A stretch of 64,000 nucleotides of DNA from Neurospora intermedia (GCA_037102815.1 BTPP01000006.1:2418001-2482000), one strand, 5' to 3'. Positions 47,788 through 60,026 are shown, numbered from the stretch's first letter. Notes: a model not told the origin generated them from the letters alone. Program-made: numbers and translations.

Positions 47788-50541
47788 ATGGCAGGTCGAA
47801 AACGTAAGGCGCCCGGTGCGTCGACCACCACCACCAGCACCCCCCGAACTACCCGCGCCAGCACGGCGTCGCGGAGAGCGGCGTCAGCCCGTAGCGCAGT
47901 TCCCGATGTGTATCGAGAAATGGTTTCTGAGGCACGGCGCATGGCTGTTGCCGAAGATGTCCCGGAAGCTACAACACCAGAGAGACCACTGAAGCGGAGA
48001 AGACCCGGAGAGAGACAACCGCCAAAGGTCGAGACGAAGCCAGTCAAGTCAACTGTAATACCGGAGTCCATAACGACGGATCATGATGACCCAGAAGACG
48101 ATGACGACGAGGAGCTCGAGTTTGAAGATGTCGAGCTACCACCACCCACCCTACAGACTATCACTAGAGACTCGGATGATGAAGAAGATGAAGAGCTGGA
48201 GTTGGAGGATATCGCATTCGATTCCCAAGGCGCATTTTCCTCGGCTGTAGCAGGCGATGTTCAGCTAGACCTGAATTTGAGCGCCCAGAAAGCAGCAATG
48301 GCACCTCATCGAAGAGTTGTAGAGCGGCGAAAAGCACTAAGCAAATCCGAGAAGGAACAACGAAGGGAGATACACAAAATCCACCTCCTTTGTCTCCTTG
48401 CGCATGTGGAGCGGAGGAATAGATGGTGTAACAGTCCCAAAGTCCAGGAGGCTCTGAGACCGCTCTTGACGGACAAAATGCGAAAGTCACTAATACCGAG
48501 AGCGAGTTTAAACCAGTATAGGCGAACCGAATCGCTCAAGGCAGGACTTCAGGAGACGAGCACCATGTTTAAAACGAAGTTCCAGATCACGGAACGGGGA
48601 CTACGGCGAGCATTGTGGGCGGAAGATGAGGAGCAGTTGAAAAATGTAGATGGCAATTTATTTCCTCTTTCTACTTTTGTGTTACCCCTTGTCGTTTGAG
48701 TCGCTGGCTAATACGCCTCTTCCGTGTAGTACCAACTCCCAGATGACCTCGAAACTGTTAAGTCCAAAGACGACTTTCTTAAAGCCGCCAAATCGCTTTC
48801 CGGTTCTCGTGATGTTGGAGCCCAGCTCTTCTGTGCACTCCTTCGTTCCATTGGCGTCCAAGCCCGCCTTGTATGCTCACTTCAACCACTTGCTTGCGTC
48901 CCGGGGGCTCCTACGATGCCTAAACAACAGAAAACGAAATCTTTGAATGCCTCAAAGGGACCATCCGCAGCCGATCGGTATGCCGCTGCAATGTCCAAGT
49001 ACGACAACACAGTCGTCACTCCAGATCCAAGAACCCCAGCATTCCTGTCAGGCCGAAGTCGTCTCGGACACCCAAACGCAACAGCCTACAACGTCCCGTC
49101 TATGACCGCTCCCCCACCACCCCCTTCCCGCCCCGAAATCCCCAAAGCCAAGACAATAAAAGGGGAATCCCCATACCCCATATACTGGGTCGAAGTCCTC
49201 GACGAAGCCCAACAAAAATGGCACCCCGTAGACCCCCTCGTCACCAACACCCAATGGCGCCCGCGCGCTCTCGAGCCCCCCGCCTCCGATAAAGAAAACA
49301 GCCTCACCTACGCCATCGCCTTTGACGAAGACGGCTTCGCCCGCGACGTCACCCGCCGCTACGCCAAAGCCTACAACTCCAAGACCAAGCGCCAACGCAT
49401 CGACGGGCCCATCTCGCCCACCACTCCCTCGGGGATCAACACAGGCGAGCGCTGGCTCCGCCGCCTCTTCTTGCGACACTACACGGCATCCGATTTTCCG
49501 ACTGACCTCGACCAAATCGAGCTCAACGAGCTCGCCGCCCTCGAGGGCGCAGAGCCCATGCCCCGCAACGTCCAGGACTTCAAGGACCACCCCATCCACG
49601 CGCTCGAGAGACATCTCCGTAGGAACGAAGTCCTCCTGCCGGGCGCTCAATCAACAGGGACAGTATCAGCGGGTTCCAAAGCCCCCGTTGAGCGCATCTA
49701 CCGCCGTAAAGACGTGGTCGTCGCTCGATCGCGCGAGAAATGGTTTCGGCTCGGCCGCGTAGTCAAACCCGGTGAAGAGCCGGTAAAGGTTCTTCCTCCC
49801 AAGAGGAAACGGAGTTCCAAGTTTGGTGGAGAGAGGATATCCTCCTCCCCTTCTCTCGAGACTGATAATGAACAAGACGAGGGAGATTTATTCGGGGATT
49901 ACTCCCTTGCCAAAGCTGGCGGGACACCTCTATATACTCCGCAGCAAACAGAGCTTTACGTACCCCCGCCTGTGTCGAAGTCGGGGAAGATTCCAAAGAA
50001 TAAATTTGGGAATGTGGAGGTGTATGTCCCTTCCATGGTCCCTGCTGGAGGAGCGCACGTCCCGCATGAGAGAGCGGCGCAGGCGGCGCATATACTGGGT
50101 GTGGACTATGCGCCTGCGTTGACGGGGTTTGAGTGGAAGGGAAGAAAGGGGACGGCGAGGATTTTGGGAGTAGTGGTTCCCGAAAAGGCGGCGGAGGCGG
50201 TGAGGGCGGTGATTATGGGGTTGGTGGATATGGAGGAGGAGGAGAGGGAGGAGAGGAGGAGGATGGAGGTGTTGAGGATGTGGAGGGTTATGTTGAGGGG
50301 GATGAGAATTCGGGAGAGGGTGTTTGGGGGCGTTGAGGAGGAGGAGGAAGTGGAGGAGGGGGAGGAGGAAGATGATGAGAAAAAGGATAAGAAAGGGAAA
50401 GAGAAAGCAAAGGGAAAAGAGACAGAGGAGGAGCAGTTCGATAGGGAGATGGCGGATGCGCCGAGTGATGTTTCGGAAGAGTTTTATATGGACATGGATA
50501 ATGATGATGAAGAAGGGGGTGGTGGGTTTTTGGTTGAGTAG
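47788..50541 (+). CDS. rad4: Rad4/XPC-type nucleotide-excision-repair DNA damage recognition protein
   Basis: Model: 47788-48645 and 48730-50541 (phase 0), 889 aa. A basic N-terminus (KRKAPG, KRRRPG) and acidic stretches (101-143) precede the first part of the transglutaminase-like fold (EIHKIHLLCLLAHVERRNRW, 194-213). After the intron come LFCALLRSIGVQARLVCSLQ and YPIYWVEVLDEAQQKWHPVD, then the beta-hairpin domains: BHD1 (EPMPRNVQDFKDHPIHALER, HLRRNEVLLPG), BHD2 (RIYRRKDVVVARSREKWFRL) and BHD3 (KNKFGNVEVYVPSMVPAGG, HILGVDYAPALTGFEW). The tail is highly acidic and Lys/Glu-rich. With a Rad23 partner, Rad4/XPC flips out damaged bases in the nucleus and starts global nucleotide excision repair. 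Length and domain order fit the family well. The intron donor GTAGAT is weak but the junction is supported by homology on both sides. Confidence 0.93.
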
Positions 50542-50838
50542 TTTTTTTGCATAATCCGGGTTAGATGTTCTCTTTTCTGTCCCCACCAATTAACATGGGA
50601 AAATTGTAAATATTTCGATCTCTACGTACGAAGCCTCATCTATTCCCTTCACTTATGTTTACCTCATGTGCCTATTTCTCATCTCTATTCCCACCATACA
50701 TCCACTTCATCATCCCATCCTCTTATTTCCCCCTCTTAACGTTCTACATCCTACATTTCCCTCACCAATATTTCCCTCCTCCCTCCTCCCAACCCTCACC
50801 TACTTCCCTTTGATTCTATCTACCCCATCCCTATCCCT
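50542..50838. other. Convergent 3' flank with pyrimidine-rich tract
   Basis: This lies between the end of the plus-strand Rad4-like gene and the end of a minus-strand small gene. It is strongly CT-rich on the plus strand (about 50660-50950, running into the neighbouring reading frame). No gene seen. Confidence 0.5.
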
Positions 50839-51147
50839 CTATCCCCTTTCTTCCCCTCTCTTGCTCCTTTGTTTCCTACCTGCTTTTTCCACCCTTGGCC
50901 TACTACCTCTTCTCCATCCCATCTCACCCTCTCTCTGTATAGCTTCTTGCTCTTTCTTATCTTGACAGTCCTCACAAATACTTCCGCGCCGAATGATATT
51001 GTCCATGTGGCTAGTATTGTTCGCGCCAATACCGGGGCACATCGGGGTTCTGTCTGGAGTGGTGAGTTTGAAGTAATCGGGGCAAAAGTTGATGCCAGCG
51101 AAGACGCTGTGGCCGCAGGTGTAGATCTCGATGTTGTTTCCGCACAT
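50839..51147 (-). CDS. Small Cys-rich 'MCGN' protein, copy 1
   Basis: 102 aa from an ATG. The N-terminal 61 residues form a Cys/His pattern: MCGN at the start, CGH at 11-13, NFC at 20-22, C37, and ICEDC at 57-61. The rest is basic and Arg/Lys/Glu-rich, and may be shortened by an unrecognised intron, because the DNA there is low-complexity. The same pattern recurs in the neighbour at 52460-53026. The spacing suggests a small metal-binding, zinc-finger-like fold. I know of no function. It converges on the Rad4-like gene and is tandem with its paralogue. Confidence 0.6.
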   Translation of the reverse strand: MCGNNIEIYTCGHSVFAGINFCPDYFKLTTPDRTPMCPGIGANNTSHMDNIIRRGSICEDCQDKKEQEAIQREGEMGWRRGSRPRVEKAGRKQRSKRGEERG

Positions 51148-52459
51148 TCTTGGTTGGTTGGTCGTTAGTTAGTAGTGAGAGGGGATCGATCTTTCGTGAT
51201 ATTAACTGGACAGTGCTGAGAGAGTTGATGGTCTGCATACGGTTGGCTGTCTACGTAGGTACACAAGGAGTATTCCGACTCAGTCGTGATGATATATATA
51301 TATAGTTTCATATTGATTGGCATCTGACTCTTTATAGTTTCTTTGTTTGTTTGTTTGTGAGTAGGTTCATGACAGTTTGGTAAAACGTTCCTGTTCAGTG
51401 GACGGAGTTTCATAGGTTTCTTTGACCCATGTCATGTACGCCTCCCTGATGTGAGCGAGGAGTTCATGTTATTCGCAAATGCCGTTCTTGTTCCTCTTTT
51501 CAATCTTGATATATCCCGCTAAAATACTATCCACTCAGTCATACTTTGCCTTGCAACGACTACCTTATCCTTACCGCTTTCCAGAATCTCATTGTTCATG
51601 CAGCCGCTGCTCAAGACCAAGTGAGAGTGAGGCCTGTAGTATGAACGTTCCTTTCCTCGTTCAGTTTCGTCGCAAAGCAAAAAAGGATAAAAAAAAATAG
51701 GTGAATGGAACAATGGTCAAGGACGTGATAGAGGGGGAAGGAGTGTGATGGAGGAGTGCAGTAGAGGCGAGACCTTTGCGGGGGAGGAGGGGAGGAGGTT
51801 GGAAAATTGGGTATCGTTGCCGGGAATCGAACGGGTAAGGTTCAGGTCTCGCCAGTTGACAGGTAAGGTAAGTGTGCGCTTCGGTGAACCGCTTGACCAT
51901 TTGTCCCATCCGGAGGTGTTGGAAGATCAGGTGAAAGAGGTAGTACATAAACCCCGGTGCTGATGGTCGCTGGTAGTAGGCACTCAGGTTGCGTTGCCGG
52001 ACAATAGAACGAGTCTACATGGGAAGGAGCGGATATGTGTTCATCCAACGAACAAATGTTGCGTTCAACGACACATTCAGCACATGTTACTTCGTCTACA
52101 GACGACTGAACAAGTGATTGTAGAAATAATCCTCATTGAAGCTATCCTAGCGATGGTCATTCAACTCAACTACTTCCGTTCTTTCCATCAGCGTGTCTCT
52201 CCAGGAGTACCGCACTATTCTCCATATTTTTGCTTGGTAACAATCATGTATCCCGTAAAAATCCAGCCATTGCATCCTGTATAATCCCCAAGTTGGTACC
52301 AGCCCAAATCCATCTCATCCCAACCCAGATCTCGGCGCTAAAGGCAGCTCCTGGCCGCCGTCATAGCTTCGGTGTTCGCTGATCGAAAATATACAAGCGC
52401 AGCCACCATAACCGCGCTTTCAAGTGGCTGAGCCCAGTTGCCAAAGTTCGTTGGTTCTC
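51148..52459. other. Intergenic between the two Cys-rich paralogues
   Basis: No gene supported. A tRNA-like fragment near 51805-51895 on the minus strand is discussed under rejected items. AT microsatellite-like TATATATA lies near 51292-51303 and TTTG repeats near 51343-51358. Confidence 0.45.
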
Positions 52460-53026
52460 TCAAGCGTTATAAATGTCGCTAGCGTAACCGTCATCCCCTT
52501 GGTTGTTTCCGTCGACATCCATATTATCATTTCTATTTTCCTTATTCTCCTCCGCCTCCGCCTTATTCTTCCCCTTCTTCTCCTCTCGAACCTTCTTTGC
52601 CGGTGTCTTTGTACTATCAGCATCATCCGCGACCTTTCTCTTCATTTTCCTCGTTTCCCTTTTTTCTTTTTCTAGTTTCTTCACTTCAGCAGCAAGTCTT
52701 TTCTCCTCTTCCTGCTTTGCTTCTTCTCTCTTCAACTTCTCCGCTTGTTCCACCCTGAATTCTCTCGTCACCCTGTCCAACGCCGCAGCTCTCTCCCGCG
52801 CCTCCTTCCTGTACGGATCGTTTTCGTCCAATCGGGCGTCGGGGTTGGGTTGATGGGCGGCGGCGTGGCAGTCGCTGCAAATTGAATTGATGGGCGGAAG
52901 CGTAATATCCATGCCTTTGCTGGGGTCAGGCCCAAAGCAGGTTGATCCAAACGCTTTACAGAAATTGAGACTAACGATTCCGCCGTGACCGCAGGGGGCG
53001 TGGTATTGGTAGTAGTTCCCACACAT
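52460..53026 (-). CDS. Small Cys-rich 'MCGN' protein, copy 2
   Basis: 188 aa, single exon, ATG start. Residues 1-54 repeat the pattern of copy 1: MCGN, CGH (12-14), NFC (21-23), C30 and ICSDC (49-53), followed by HAAAH. From about 70 on it is a long charged helix (ARERAAALDRVTREF..., then EKLKREEAKQEEEKR...) with Lys-rich nuclear-signal-like clusters (KMKRK, KKVREEKKGK), and it ends in an acidic Asn/Asp-rich tail. It shares only the Cys-rich head with copy 1, so the tail was gained, lost or replaced after duplication. Function unknown; nuclear location is inferred from basic clusters only. Confidence 0.7.
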   Translation of the reverse strand: MCGNYYQYHAPCGHGGIVSLNFCKAFGSTCFGPDPSKGMDITLPPINSICSDCHAAAHQPNPDARLDENDPYRKEARERAAALDRVTREFRVEQAEKLKREEAKQEEEKRLAAEVKKLEKEKRETRKMKRKVADDADSTKTPAKKVREEKKGKNKAEAEENKENRNDNMDVDGNNQGDDGYASDIYNA

Positions 53027-53835
53027 TGTGGTTCTTTGATGGGCTTGGATGCTGCGGTCTGGAATGTGTGTTTTTCAATGGATAAATCCTGCGAGGACCG
53101 TGATGAGGAAGGAAGCCGAAGTCGGTAATACTGATAGGTTACAGATCCGTCAGCAATGTCACAGTTTGTCTGTGAGGGTTGACTTCAATGTACTCGCCAC
53201 AATATTTGCTGTTGATGATGCTTGATGCTTCTCGGTGTATCTGCCGTAATGTCTGTAATGGACCAAGAGCGAGTTGACCGGTCTTGTATGGAGCTTCAGT
53301 CTCCTCGTCGAGCTTTCCAAGCTAATGTTCTGACATTGCGTAAATTTTCAGTAGTGCTTTCCTCTTTTCTTCAACAAGCCGTGCCTTCTGTTCGAGGAGC
53401 CATCGTCATGATTCAAAATCAAGACGTTCGTTGAGCATGGAGAGTTAATTTGCAACCGAAACCAGTCACACATCGGTCGTTTTCGAAGTCTATAAGTGCT
53501 TACGGACCGTAAGACCCCTCTTCCCAGTACTGACCTACGCGAGAGAGAAGCTGAATATTAGTCTCAAGCGCTTGATATATTCTAAAGGGCGTATGAGCTG
53601 CCCATGGGTCACAGGATAAATGCAGTTTCATGGGTAGGACATCACCCCCACGAAATAACGGCGTCAGTCCTTTGGGAAATGGCTTGACATTAAATTTATA
53701 TCTAAGCAAACTTCCCACGTCATTAGCTCCACCACTCAACCACTCCAAAACGTTCAAGTCCCACACGCAACGTATTTCTGTTATTATATGACCGGAACGC
53801 CATATACTTGATAGCATATCGTACATTTGGTTCAT
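53027..53835. other. Intergenic between Cys-rich copy 2 and the ZIP gene
   Basis: Promoter of the Cys-rich gene and 3' flank of the ZIP transporter. Open frames of 70-110 codons show no recognisable product. Confidence 0.5.
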
Positions 53836-55608
53836 TCAAGCAAATGCTCCCACGATGGACATGCCGGCAGCTGTAGAGCCACGAGTGTAAGCTTCTTCCT
53901 ACCCAAAAACGAACCCGATAGACCAAGAAAGAGAGAAAAAAGAAAAGAAAGAAGGAGTATATGTACTTACCACCGAGAAGAACAAAGATAAAAGCCGTGA
54001 TCTTATCCTTCTTAGTCATGATCCTCTGAGCCTCCTCAGACAAAAAGTCCTCAGCCAGAAGATCGACCAAAGCAGCGTAAAGGAGAAGACCAGAGGAGCT
54101 TTTGTTTTGTTGTTTTACGATTAGCCCTGATCCTCTTCACTCCAGCTCCATCTCCTTAGGAGGGGGACAAATGGGACTAGGAACTCACATAGCATTAAAT
54201 ACTCCTACAATGATTAACCCAAACGCGCTGTTCGGATCATACGAGCTCCTTGCCAATAGTCCAATCGCCTGGCCGATGGGGGCAGTAGTACCAAAAGCCA
54301 CAACAAGGAGCCATGGGCGGGGACTGCCCTGACGGTATGGGACAGCAGCGATACGGGAACCAAGACCAAGACCCTCAAACATCTGGTGGAACAAGATGGC
54401 AATCAACAGAATGGTGAAACCTTGGATGGTGATGCTGACCGTCATGCCGACGAAGACGGAGTGGAACAGGATACCGCCCTCAAGGAGGGTGATATTGAGG
54501 GACATCTTCTTGTAGACGAGTGGGTGCACGGGCTCTCCGGTTTCGACGTCACGGTAGGGGGAGTCCATGATGGAAGCGGGAATTAGGGACTTGCGGTCCT
54601 CGTTGGAGCTAGAGGTGGTATCCGCTTGGGGGAGGAAAGCTTGTTGCCGGTTGGCAGTGGCCTTGATCATGTTGACCAGCTCCAGACGCTGGCGTACGTA
54701 TTGCTCGTAGAAAACAATGAACCAAGGAGGCATTTCGGATCTAGGACTGAGTTGTTCATAATGATCATCGTCATCGTAGTCATTAGCAAAGGGGTTCCTG
54801 GGAGGGGTTTGGGTATACGCCTTGCGGCGAACTTGTTCTGCATACAGTTCCTGGGCCATCGCCTTCTCGTAGTCGATATCCTCGTTGGAAGACTCAAAGA
54901 GGGTATCCTCCGTATTGGTCCTGCGGTGCTGGGACGGCCGATTGACACCATTACCTTGGGCAAGGGAAGCCTGGGCAGCGGCGAGAGAATTGCCGCCGCG
55001 ACTGTGGTTGTCAAATCCGGTCGGACCTCCGTGGGAGTGGCCTCCGGTCTTGCTGTTAAGCCACATCTCAATGACAAACAGAATGAACATGGAGCCCATC
55101 ATGATAACGCCTGGCATGGCCGGGTATTGGGTTGTGAACAGATCCGGAAGGCATGGGTCCATCAGGTTGCCAAAGGCCGTTGGGAGTAACTATAAGTTTG
55201 TTGTACAAGTTAGCCACTTTAATCGTTCCTGCTGAATGTATGGAACAAAGTGCATGTGAGTGACCTACATGGACAAAGGCGGTCGCAATCAGGACGCCAG
55301 TTCCAAAGTGCTTGCACATGAAAAAGACCTTCGTTGGCACCTTCACCCACGACACTTTCTTGGCCACGACCGGAAATCCAGCTCCGAGGATAGAGAACAG
55401 CATGACCAAAACTGGTTTATATCATCAGTTCAAATATTCCTCGGTCATTACGGCCCATGGCTCGCATCATGTTAAACTTACACAACCCCGCAACATGAAG
55501 ACCGAGATCGTACTCGCCGACTTCTTCGCCGCCACCACACTTTGGTTTTCCGCTGTTCATGATATTCGTACCGGCGTCCGGCGCCGGGCTCGTTTGTGGC
55601 GAAGACAT
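53836..55608 (-). CDS. ZIP-family zinc/iron permease
   Basis: Model (minus): 55608-55482, 55411-55269, 55189-54189, 54098-53971, 53870-53836, giving 477 aa; all phases close. The upstream in-frame codons begin with GTG, so the ATG at 55608 is taken as the start. ZIP signatures: an early membrane segment (MLFSILGAGFPVVAKK), TM2 HFGTGVLIATAFVHLLPTAF (77-96), a long cytosolic loop with GGHSHGG (139-145) and many Ser/Asp residues, TM4 LLEGGILFHSVFVGMTVS (325-342), TM5 ILLIAILFHQMFEGLGLGSR (350-369), and the C-terminal GLLLYAALVDLLAEDF and GAAGMSIVGAFA. The conserved His and Glu residues of TM4/TM5 that form the binuclear metal site are present. It imports Zn2+ (possibly Fe2+/Mn2+) into the cytosol. 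It is divergent from a CDF transporter across about 2 kb. Confidence 0.93.
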
Positions 55609-57661
55609 TGGATATGGATTAGGCACCTGGCCTTGTGTTTAGAAAAAAAAAATTAAACAAGCAAAAAAGCTGATGAGAACGGAAGTAAATGCAACTCCGC
55701 CCAGCGGGTGCTCAAAAAGAGACAGAAAACAAAAGGAGAGTAACCTCCACGGACTGCAGAGTGAAAGAGTCGAGCGAAGGAAAGGGGGAACAAAGTAAGA
55801 AAAAAAAAGGTAAAAATAACTGATCGAAGGTGAGAATGGAAATGGCACAGCCAATATAAGTCCTCCTGAGGACAGTCAACTCCACAAAACAACACCACTA
55901 CACAATGGGAAGAATCACGCAGGCCAAGATAATCTGGGCAAAAGTTAGAATATTCTCTCTTATACCATGACTCTCCCACGGTCACACCAGGACGCGTACT
56001 GCCAGGTAGGAGTTGCCGCGAGTCGTGCAAAGGATAGGTGACGGAATTGCATCCCTAACGACTTCGATCAGGGATCTTGCGAGATCAGTGGTAAGGGGAA
56101 AGCTTGTTGGCAACAAGACTTGGTCCACGTGAAGAGCCTTAGCTCGTTGACAAGTATCATCGTCATCCGGATCTACATCTTTGGTTTCTCACATTCCTGA
56201 GACCATTCTTTCGTGGTATTCAGCGACTATCAGTGGACCGCCATAATTCTGCGTCAAGAGAGGCAAGTATTGGCGGACTCCCTTGTAACCTCCAGACAAC
56301 ATCAGCAGTTACTGGTGTTTGCATGATCTTGAGAGCTTCACAACAAGCTTCAAGTGATCTTGGCGAAACTCGTGAGAGTTTGGGTGGTAGTCTTTACGAT
56401 CTGAAAATAAGCTTTCTTGGGGTAGTAAAGTGAGCCAGAGCCTTATGGGAGCACATATTGACTTCGATGAGATACTATACCCTTGGTACTTGCTCTGACT
56501 TGCTTTTTGATATGTGGATGTCCGATCGGAAACCCTGTGGCCACTTCCTACTTTGGGCAATGGGTCTAGGCGCCCAAAAGAGGTTTCAAACCATCGACAA
56601 CTGTGGGTGAAACAGACCCACCTGGCTGGTGTAGCAGACATCCTGACCAACATCTGCCGACCGTCACCTTGTGGTTGCAGACATCCCGGCGCTTTCTCTC
56701 GACTTTCGCGGTAATGTCGACAATGAGCAGGGGTGGGTTGTCCCTTACAGCAGGGATCTCTCCACGACCGTGCTTCAATCGTGGGGAAGTGGAGGTTCAA
56801 ACAGACGACGGAGCTGGAGTGTAGCATCGAAAAACATTTTGATGAAGCGGGCAAAGATACGCGGGGTCGCTTAACAACAGAGGCAGCTCTGTTCAAGGGA
56901 TGATGATGTCTTTCGTTGGTTGTTAACCCTTGACCTTTTGTGGTTGTTGTGCAATCTGTGACATCTTGGCGTTCCCGGACTGTTGATCGCGCGATAAGGT
57001 GTAACACTTTATTTGCGGCTCTTTTCTTCCCCGTCCCTACCAAACCACGATACCCATGGTAATGCCCAGGGTTTCGCCTGTTCCTGTACCAGACTTCATG
57101 AGCCGCTTTGACTCCTGATGTTATCACGACGTCTTCGGGGTCAACTACCCCCAAATGCATAGAACTTGCCTCGGCACGTCTAGAAACCACATATGAAAGT
57201 CGTGCCAACAAGAGAATGTTCATCTCAATACCACCCCAGCCACCCAAACTTCCTCTGTAGATTGGCGAGCCATAAACGGCCAAGCGCCCCCTCTGTCTCG
57301 GAGATTCGATCTCTCATCACATCTGTATGCACGGTTGTAACTGGACGGCAGGATGGTCTGATGGAGGTTCTCGAAGCTGAAAAATTGGTAGCATGCTGAA
57401 TATCGGGTTACGAGGAAATACTTGGATCCTAGCAGCCACCCCTAGATGCCTCGTTAGGAAGGTGAGAGGGTTGCTGATAAGGTACGGCGTGGTAGCATTT
57501 GTCGACGAGGGTGGTTGCCTAGATATCCAATGTATTGTTGAAGCTCGTATAATAGTTTGACAGCTCGCTGCGATTGAAGCTCTCGAGAATCAGTTATCGG
57601 ATTAGTGGCCGGTTGCAGTTGCCATCTTTGAAATTCGCCGAAATCTCAATTGCTTTTCTCA
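55609..57661. promoter_or_regulatory. Divergent intergenic region between ZIP and CDF transporter genes
   Basis: 2.05 kb separate two metal transporter genes transcribed outwards. A 324-codon minus-strand frame (56309-57283) opens at a TTG and has its first ATG at about 57223. It shows no domain and is not called. I saw no clear Zap1-like ACCTTNAAGGT element. Confidence 0.45.
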
Positions 57662-59380
57662 ATGACCGATACCGATTCCTCGGACCCTCAACAGGCACCA
57701 GGTAGGCTGGCACTTGTTTACTGGTTGTTCAAGAGACTTACACCGGATAGCAGTTCCTGCTGCACAAGGTACCCCAGTCGCACTGGCTGCGACGGGCACT
57801 TCGCCGCTGGGAGATTCTGATGTCGTTCAAGACAACGCCATGGTGGCCAGTGATGTTCTCGAAACGGGCAAGGTCCAGGGGGTAACCTCGACACTCCCTA
57901 TCCGGCAGGACACCACGACATCTGGCTTTGACCCGACGGATCCGTTGAGCTTCGGACGTCATCGGCGAGAGAACATCAGCACCAAGCAGATGAAAGTTGA
58001 GCATCCTGATGGAGACAAGAGGAAGCTCAAGAAGTACTACAGCCGGCAGAATAAGCTGATTGACCAGTTCTTGGGAGCCGAGGATGAAGAGCGTAACACT
58101 CTGGAGGAAGATGCGCGGTATAAGCCAAAGATCAAGTTTGCGGTGAACGCATCGTTCGTCGTCAACTTTTGCCTCTTTGTCATACAGATGTATGCTGCGA
58201 TATCGACAGGATCACTCTCGGTACGTTCTCTTTGCGTGGTGGGCATCGACTATGGTATGTTGTTAACGAGCCTTTAGCTTTTTGCGACTGCGGCGGATGC
58301 CTTTATGGACTTGGTATCGTCCTTTGTGATGCTAATCACATCCAGACTTGCGGCCCGGCCGAGCATCTACAAATATCCAGTGGTAAGTGTCAGCATGAGC
58401 TTAAGTTCTTAGCAGTCCATCAGAAGCTCACCCAGCGTAGGGACGGAAAAGAATTGAGACCTTGGGCATCATTCTCTTTTGTGCACTGATGACGACTGTC
58501 TCGATCCAACTTCTCGTAGGTCTAGCTTGCCCTGTAGCTTTTGAGTGTAGCTACTAACAGTTGGCAGATCGAATCTGCGCGTAACTTGGGTTCAGGAGGA
58601 GAGCACGAAGCTGAGGGTCTCCAAATCGTTCCGCTCACTTTTGTTGGTGTTGCCAGTTAGTACAACTTCCCAAAACCAAAGGGAACGGGTTACTGACATG
58701 ATGGCAGTTTTTGCCAAGGGAAGCTTGATGATCTACTGCCTCTTCTACCGGAGGTTCCCAACAGTGCACGTCTTCTTTGTTGACCATCGAAACGACATTG
58801 TGGTGAACATCTTTGGGTTGGTAATGGCGATCGTAGGTGACAAGTTTGTGTGGTACCTTGATCCGATTGGCGCCATCCTGATTGCCCTCCTGATTCTCTT
58901 TTCGTGGGCTTCAAATGCCTTTGAGCAAGTCTGGCTTCTGGTTGGCAAGTCAGCGCCCAAGGAGTTTATTGCGAAGCTCATCTATATGACCATGACACAC
59001 GACGACAGGATCGTCAAGGTAGACACGGTGAGTAGATCCCGAGTTCCTCCCGGTAACGGCGATCGAGGCTAAAAGTTGGTCAGTGTCGGGCATACCATGC
59101 TGGTCAGCATTATTATGTCGAGCTGGACATTGTGATGGACGAAAACACACCCCTGAGAATCTCCCATGATGTCGGTCAGACACTCCAACGAAAGCTTGAA
59201 GGGCTAGCGCTGGTGGAGCGAGCATTTGTACATGTCGACTATGAGCACGCGCACAACGTCCACGAGGAGCACAAGCCATTATACGAGAAGCCGACGCCCA
59301 AGAGGAGTCTTAAGGACATGCTCTTGTTCAGGAAGCCCGCCATGACACAAGGTGAGGCGAATGCGTCAATCGGGCAGTGA
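57662..59380 (+). CDS. Cation diffusion facilitator, Mn-type
   Basis: Model: 57662-57701, 57751-58220, 58278-58382, 58441-58515, 58568-58655, 58708-59027, 59084-59380, giving 464 aa with all phases closing. The N-terminal ~140 residues are hydrophilic. Membrane segments begin at about 142 (IKFAVNASFVVNFCLFVIQM). The metal site has DxxxD in both TM2 (D177-D181, DAFMD) and TM5 (D285-D289, DHRND), which marks the manganese-transporting CDF/MTP8-11 branch rather than the Zn branch (HxxxD). A cytosolic C-terminal domain follows (YYVELDIVMD, ALVERAFVHVDYEHAHNVHE). CDF proteins move divalent metal out of the cytosol, across the plasma membrane or into Golgi/vacuole, using the proton gradient. Intron 1 has a tandem TAGCAG acceptor that could add or remove one Ala (residue 14). 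Confidence 0.92.
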
Positions 59381-60026
59381 CACAAATTGTGCATGGTCAT
59401 GAATAATAGAGTTCAAAGTTTTGAATATCGCTTCCGGTTGGAGTGTGGTGATCTGATTGAGGTGATGAGAAAATGGGGAAAAGCCGCGCTACCAGTCGCG
59501 GAATTGGTGATGTTGAGCAAGAAGATCAAGATACTCATATGCGGAAGGGTTGCGTACTAGTACTAGTAGTACTATGCCCGCCCGATCACTTGACACTTGA
59601 GAATGAAAACTCAAGGAAGTCGGCAAGTGCAGAGTTTTCAGGCCAGTTGAGACATTCAAGTTGAAGGAGGAAAGTGCGAGTTGTCGTTGCACACTGCAGT
59701 TGAATGATGCCCATTGCTGCCGCCAAGGTTACGCGATAATTACCTCTCACGGTAAGTTATAATGTAATTACGTGAAAAGAAAGCTTGGGCCAAGTGGTGC
59801 AATCCGATTGCAACGGAACGTGGGCTGATTTTTGCTTGGTGAGCGATTGGCCGGCGCATCCGGCAGGCAGACCAGTGGAGTTTGTTCATCCCGTCCACCA
59901 GCCGCGGTACCTGAATACGAAGTTCACTCCACCGGGACTTCGGGAGATCGACTTTGACTTTTGACGACGACGACCTCAATTTTTTTTTTTTGGGTGGTTT
60001 GCCATTGTCGGCTCAACTTGGTCGTC
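59381..60026. other. Intergenic between the CDF gene and COX15
   Basis: 3' flank of the CDF gene and promoter of COX15. A 12-nt poly-T run lies about 40 bp upstream of the COX15 start. No gene seen. Confidence 0.55.

Noticed and set aside
51805-51895. tRNA-like sequence on the minus strand (GTTCGATTCCCGG and ATGGTCAAGCGG)
   Set aside because: The T-loop region is interrupted, the T stem does not pair, and no 5' strand matches the acceptor ATCGTTG. At best it is a tRNA relic. A covariance-model scan would settle it.
56309-57283. 324-codon minus-strand frame between the ZIP and CDF genes
   Set aside because: It opens at TTG, shows no motif, and its composition is unlike the neighbouring genes. 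A frame this long is plausible by chance in GC-moderate DNA.
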